64,000 bases of DNA from Burkholderiales bacterium (GTDB lineage: Bacteria > Pseudomonadota > Gammaproteobacteria > Burkholderiales > UBA11063), in the NCBI GenBank assembly GCA_020697255.1, contig JAJFBE010000005.1:124001-188000 (forward strand), read 5' to 3'. Under the pieces are notes generated by a model that did not search any database, was not told the origin of the DNA, and saw only the letters and a program-made list of their open reading frames with translations. Made by a program: the position numbers and the translations under genes. Below, piece after piece: positions 61,995 through 64,000 of the stretch (the stretch's first letter is position 1; the number at the start of each line of letters is the position of its first letter).

Positions 61995-62102
61995 TTAGGT
62001 TATAAAATTCCATCTGGATACGAATGTAGAGCTTAAATTGACTAATTTCTCGCTGCAGTAAAGCGTTAATATGTATATAGAAATGCCAAACTCCAAGTGA
62101 CA

Positions 62103-62139
62103 AAAGTAAACCCGCACTTAAAAAGCGCTGGTTTACTTT
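62103..62139 (+). terminator. Hairpin after the biosynthetic cluster
   Basis: AAAGTAAACC...GGTTTACTTT inverted repeat of 10 bp with an inner AGCGC-type loop, about 110 bases past the last stop codon. T-run absent, but it probably marks the end of the operon. The rest of 61995-62337 shows no gene. Confidence 0.5.
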
Positions 62140-62337
62140 GATCATGATAGAGAATATTTAGTAAGATAGTATATCACGTCAATTTTATTCAAAATACTCT
62201 CTTGACTTCGTAAAAATTTAATGGTTTAAAAATAAAAATTAATTGCTGTACAATAGAAGGGCGGTTTCTTTGTTATAAAATATAGGTTACTCTGGTGTAT
62301 GTGGTAATGCATTTACCGGCATTTTTGCATCATTAAT

Positions 62338-62427
62338 TATTATAACACTAGTGGAGATAATACTATTCCTGGCTATCTAACGCCAATTTTAAAAACTGAT
62401 CTTGAGGCAGTGAAAAGATTGTTATAG
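62338..62427 (+). pseudogene. C-terminal remnant of a hybrid histidine kinase gene
   Basis: The frame reads SGDNTIPGYLTPILKTDLEA and VKRLL-stop, nearly the last 25 residues of the kinase at 45200-47092 (SGDSSIPKYLTPILKTDLEK, VKNLL). Upstream sequence is not related, so only the tail remains. It lies next to the PAS-PAS-LuxR gene, as the intact kinase lies next to a PAS fragment on the left. Confidence 0.8.
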
Positions 62428-62440
62428 TAGCTACATGAAT

Positions 62441-63583
62441 TTAATCGCTTGAATTTTCTAATAAGAAAGGAATCTGATCTAATAAAATTGCTTTTTCTAC
62501 TAACTGCCCTATATTAAAAACTCCAAATTTCGTATATAACTTTTTATTTATTATGGCATTTATTGTACTGTCAGATATAGGCTTATTTTCTATAATAGTT
62601 ATAATTTGTGCTATATCTTTAGGTGATTTATGTAGTGATAGATAATATAGAATATCAAGCTCTCTTTTAGTAAGGCGTATCTGCTTATCAGAAGAAGATA
62701 TTTTAGGAATAACGCCAATTTTTTCGGTTAATGCTTCTATTTTATAATTTTGTATGTCATGTTGTATCTTATCAATAAATGATAGAAATTTTGCCTGCTC
62801 TTTTTTTTGAGACGTAATGTCAAGTGAAGTCCCCACAATGCCAATCACATTTCCACTATTGTCCAATAATCGATTTTTTACAGTAAAATAAATCTTTTGA
62901 ATACCACCTGCAATAGTAAAAATTTCTTCACCTCTATAACTTCCGTTTTTAAGAACTGAATTATCAATTTTACTAATCTGTATAGCCTCTTCCTTAGGTA
63001 ACAGGTCATATTCATTTTTTCCAATTACAACTTCTCTACTATTTGCCCCAAACATATCTAAAACATGCTGATTACAACCTAGCATATAACCTTTTGTGTC
63101 TTTCCAATAAATACTTGCCTCAACAAGATCAATTATCTGTCTAAATTTTACTTCTTCATTAAGCTTTAGCTGTATTAAACGTTCTTTTTCTTTCGTATCT
63201 GTAATATCTATAGAGACTCCCAATATTCCAACAACAGCTCCATTACGGTCAATCAAAGGTGATTTTTCACTTCTTAAAATTATAGGTAATCCACTTTCAT
63301 TTTTTATTCCTAAGCATTCTTCTGTTATTACTTTTTCATGGGTTAAAATAACTCTTTGATCAGCATTAATGTTGTGTGCAACTGTGCTGGGATTCATCTT
63401 AGCCCATGGCATACTTGACTCATGAAGACCTATAATATCAGAAGGCGTCTTTAAGCCAATTAAAGTAGCACAATTTTGGTTGCAACCTATGTAGACTGAA
63501 TCCAGGTTTTTCCAATACACATAGCCTGGAGCATTTTTTACAATAAATTCAATATCTATCTCAGGAGTTGTGAATTTTTTCAT
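62441..63583 (-). CDS. Double-PAS LuxR-type transcriptional regulator
   Basis: 380 aa. Two PAS domains are visible, at about 14-135 (GYVYWKNLDSVYIGCNQN ... ILGVSIDITDTKE) and 150-262 (ASIYWKDTKGYMLGCNQH ... IVGTSLDITSQKK), followed by a LuxR-like HTH at 305-375 (LTKRELDILYYLSLHKSPKDIA). The HTH is nearly identical to that of the 44244 gene. A dyad operator like that of the biosynthetic cluster lies 87 bases upstream, so it may regulate itself and the cluster. The signal sensed is unknown. Confidence 0.85.
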   Translation of the reverse strand: MKKFTTPEIDIEFIVKNAPGYVYWKNLDSVYIGCNQNCATLIGLKTPSDIIGLHESSMPWAKMNPSTVAHNINADQRVILTHEKVITEECLGIKNESGLPIILRSEKSPLIDRNGAVVGILGVSIDITDTKEKERLIQLKLNEEVKFRQIIDLVEASIYWKDTKGYMLGCNQHVLDMFGANSREVVIGKNEYDLLPKEEAIQISKIDNSVLKNGSYRGEEIFTIAGGIQKIYFTVKNRLLDNSGNVIGIVGTSLDITSQKKEQAKFLSFIDKIQHDIQNYKIEALTEKIGVIPKISSSDKQIRLTKRELDILYYLSLHKSPKDIAQIITIIENKPISDSTINAIINKKLYTKFGVFNIGQLVEKAILLDQIPFLLENSSD

Positions 63584-63643
63584 AGTAATTGACTCTAGGT
63601 ATAAAAAAGAATTATCTTAATACTAAACTTGTTTCAGGAGTTA

Positions 63644-63688
63644 ATTATAGAGAAACAAATAAAAAATTATATACCAAATTTTGGTATA
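63644..63688 (-). promoter_or_regulatory. Putative operator and promoter of the double-PAS regulator gene
   Basis: TATACCAA-ATT-TTGGTATA (63670-63688) is followed on the minus strand, 20 bases later, by TATAAT (63649-63644). The dyad centre is near -42, matching 48459-48505. Both spacers share an AATTTTTT...TTTC pattern. Confidence 0.65.
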
Positions 63689-63745
63689 GTTCGTACATGA
63701 CGGTGTTAATTACGCGCCCAGGCACAAAGGCCGGGGCCTCGCAAT

Positions 63746-64000
63746 CTATGATACCAAGGGAGAATTAGAGCTTCTGGCATGTACCAATATCTGGGACATA
63801 TCACCATTAACAATTTTACTGCGTAAATTGGATAAATGCATATCTACTGTTTTGGTCGAACACTGCAAATAGTTTGCAATAGATTTATAATTGTCCTGGA
63901 TAATACTTGCAAGTAGTACTCTTAATTCAGCATTTGTCGGCATAATTGTAAAAAATTTGCTAAGACCTAAATGCCGGATAAAATGTACAATAGCCAAGTC
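63746..64000 (-). CDS. LuxR-type HTH regulator, partial (C-terminal end)
   Basis: The open frame continues off the right edge; about 84 codons are visible. The HTH reads SIANYLQCSTKTVDMHLSNL, preceded by MPTNAELRVLLASIIQ. It matches the DNA-binding end of NarL/LuxR family proteins. It lies upstream of the double-PAS gene with about 160 bases between, including a GC-rich segment and the operator. Confidence 0.7.
   Translation of the reverse strand, partial: DLAIVHFIRHLGLSKFFTIMPTNAELRVLLASIIQDNYKSIANYLQCSTKTVDMHLSNLRSKIVNGDMSQILVHARSSNSPLVS

Noticed and set aside
1-64000. CRISPR array or complete prophage
   Set aside because: No regularly spaced direct repeats were seen, and apart from the repressor-like genes there are no phage structural or integrase genes.

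Overview
The window is AT-rich DNA from a Gram-negative proteobacterium. Outer-membrane and LPS genes (gmhA, a WaaL-type ligase, a DolP-like lipoprotein, an MCE lipid transporter), an iscRSUA-hscBA cluster, rep, hslV and an E. coli-like yraN/SIS-isomerase pair all point that way. The GmhA-like protein and HslV leader fit a low-GC betaproteobacterium, perhaps Neisseriales (Aquella-like), but this is inference from remembered family resemblance, not from a search.

Bases 1-22.8 kb are mostly core genome. They hold a riboflavin operon (ribD-ribE-ribB(A)) behind an FMN riboswitch, a repeat-rich lipoprotein, an MFS carrier, a secreted-protein/DolP-like pair, apaH, rep, the Isc iron-sulfur operon with an IscR-type promoter, gabD, gmhA-yraN, an ABC-F ATPase, an M48 protease and rsgA. 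A palindromic repeat lies in frame inside hscB, and a tRNA/tmRNA 3' end lies alone after the dolP-like gene.

Bases 22.9-34 kb are more variable. They hold an orphan HTH antitoxin-like gene, a DMT exporter plus ATP-grasp ligase pair, a four-gene MCE transporter operon, and a family of secreted proteins of unknown function. One family member is frameshifted, and the units share a conserved leader. Bases 34-40.5 kb return to core functions (hslV, thrS, infC) followed by a glycosyltransferase, O-antigen ligase and glycosyltransferase operon. From 40.5 to 42.4 kb there is a direct duplication of an S24/LexA-like repressor, each copy with a divergent, apparently structured RNA element.

Bases 43-48.4 kb hold a PAS-sensor locus (PAS-LuxR regulator, PAS hybrid histidine kinase, PAS fragment), broken by a degraded group II intron that itself carries IS debris. 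Pieces of the same PAS/kinase locus reappear at 62.3-64 kb.

The 48.4-62 kb interval between them is the highlight: an eleven-gene, all-plus-strand biosynthetic cluster. It encodes a methyltransferase, two MFS exporters, an M20 amidohydrolase, a ThDP enzyme, a TauD-like dioxygenase, two paralogous GNATs, a methionyl-tRNA-synthetase-like/cupin fusion, a lysine/ornithine N-monooxygenase and a PLP decarboxylase. The MetRS-cupin plus N-hydroxylase pair is the signature of hydrazine (N-N bond) forming pathways. The same dyad operator (TATACCAA-N3-TTGGTATA), centred near -42 of a predicted promoter, precedes both the cluster and the PAS-PAS-LuxR gene at 62.4-63.6 kb, suggesting a dedicated sensor-regulator. 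A 21-bp inverted repeat with a T-run lies between the cluster promoter and its first gene and could be an attenuator.
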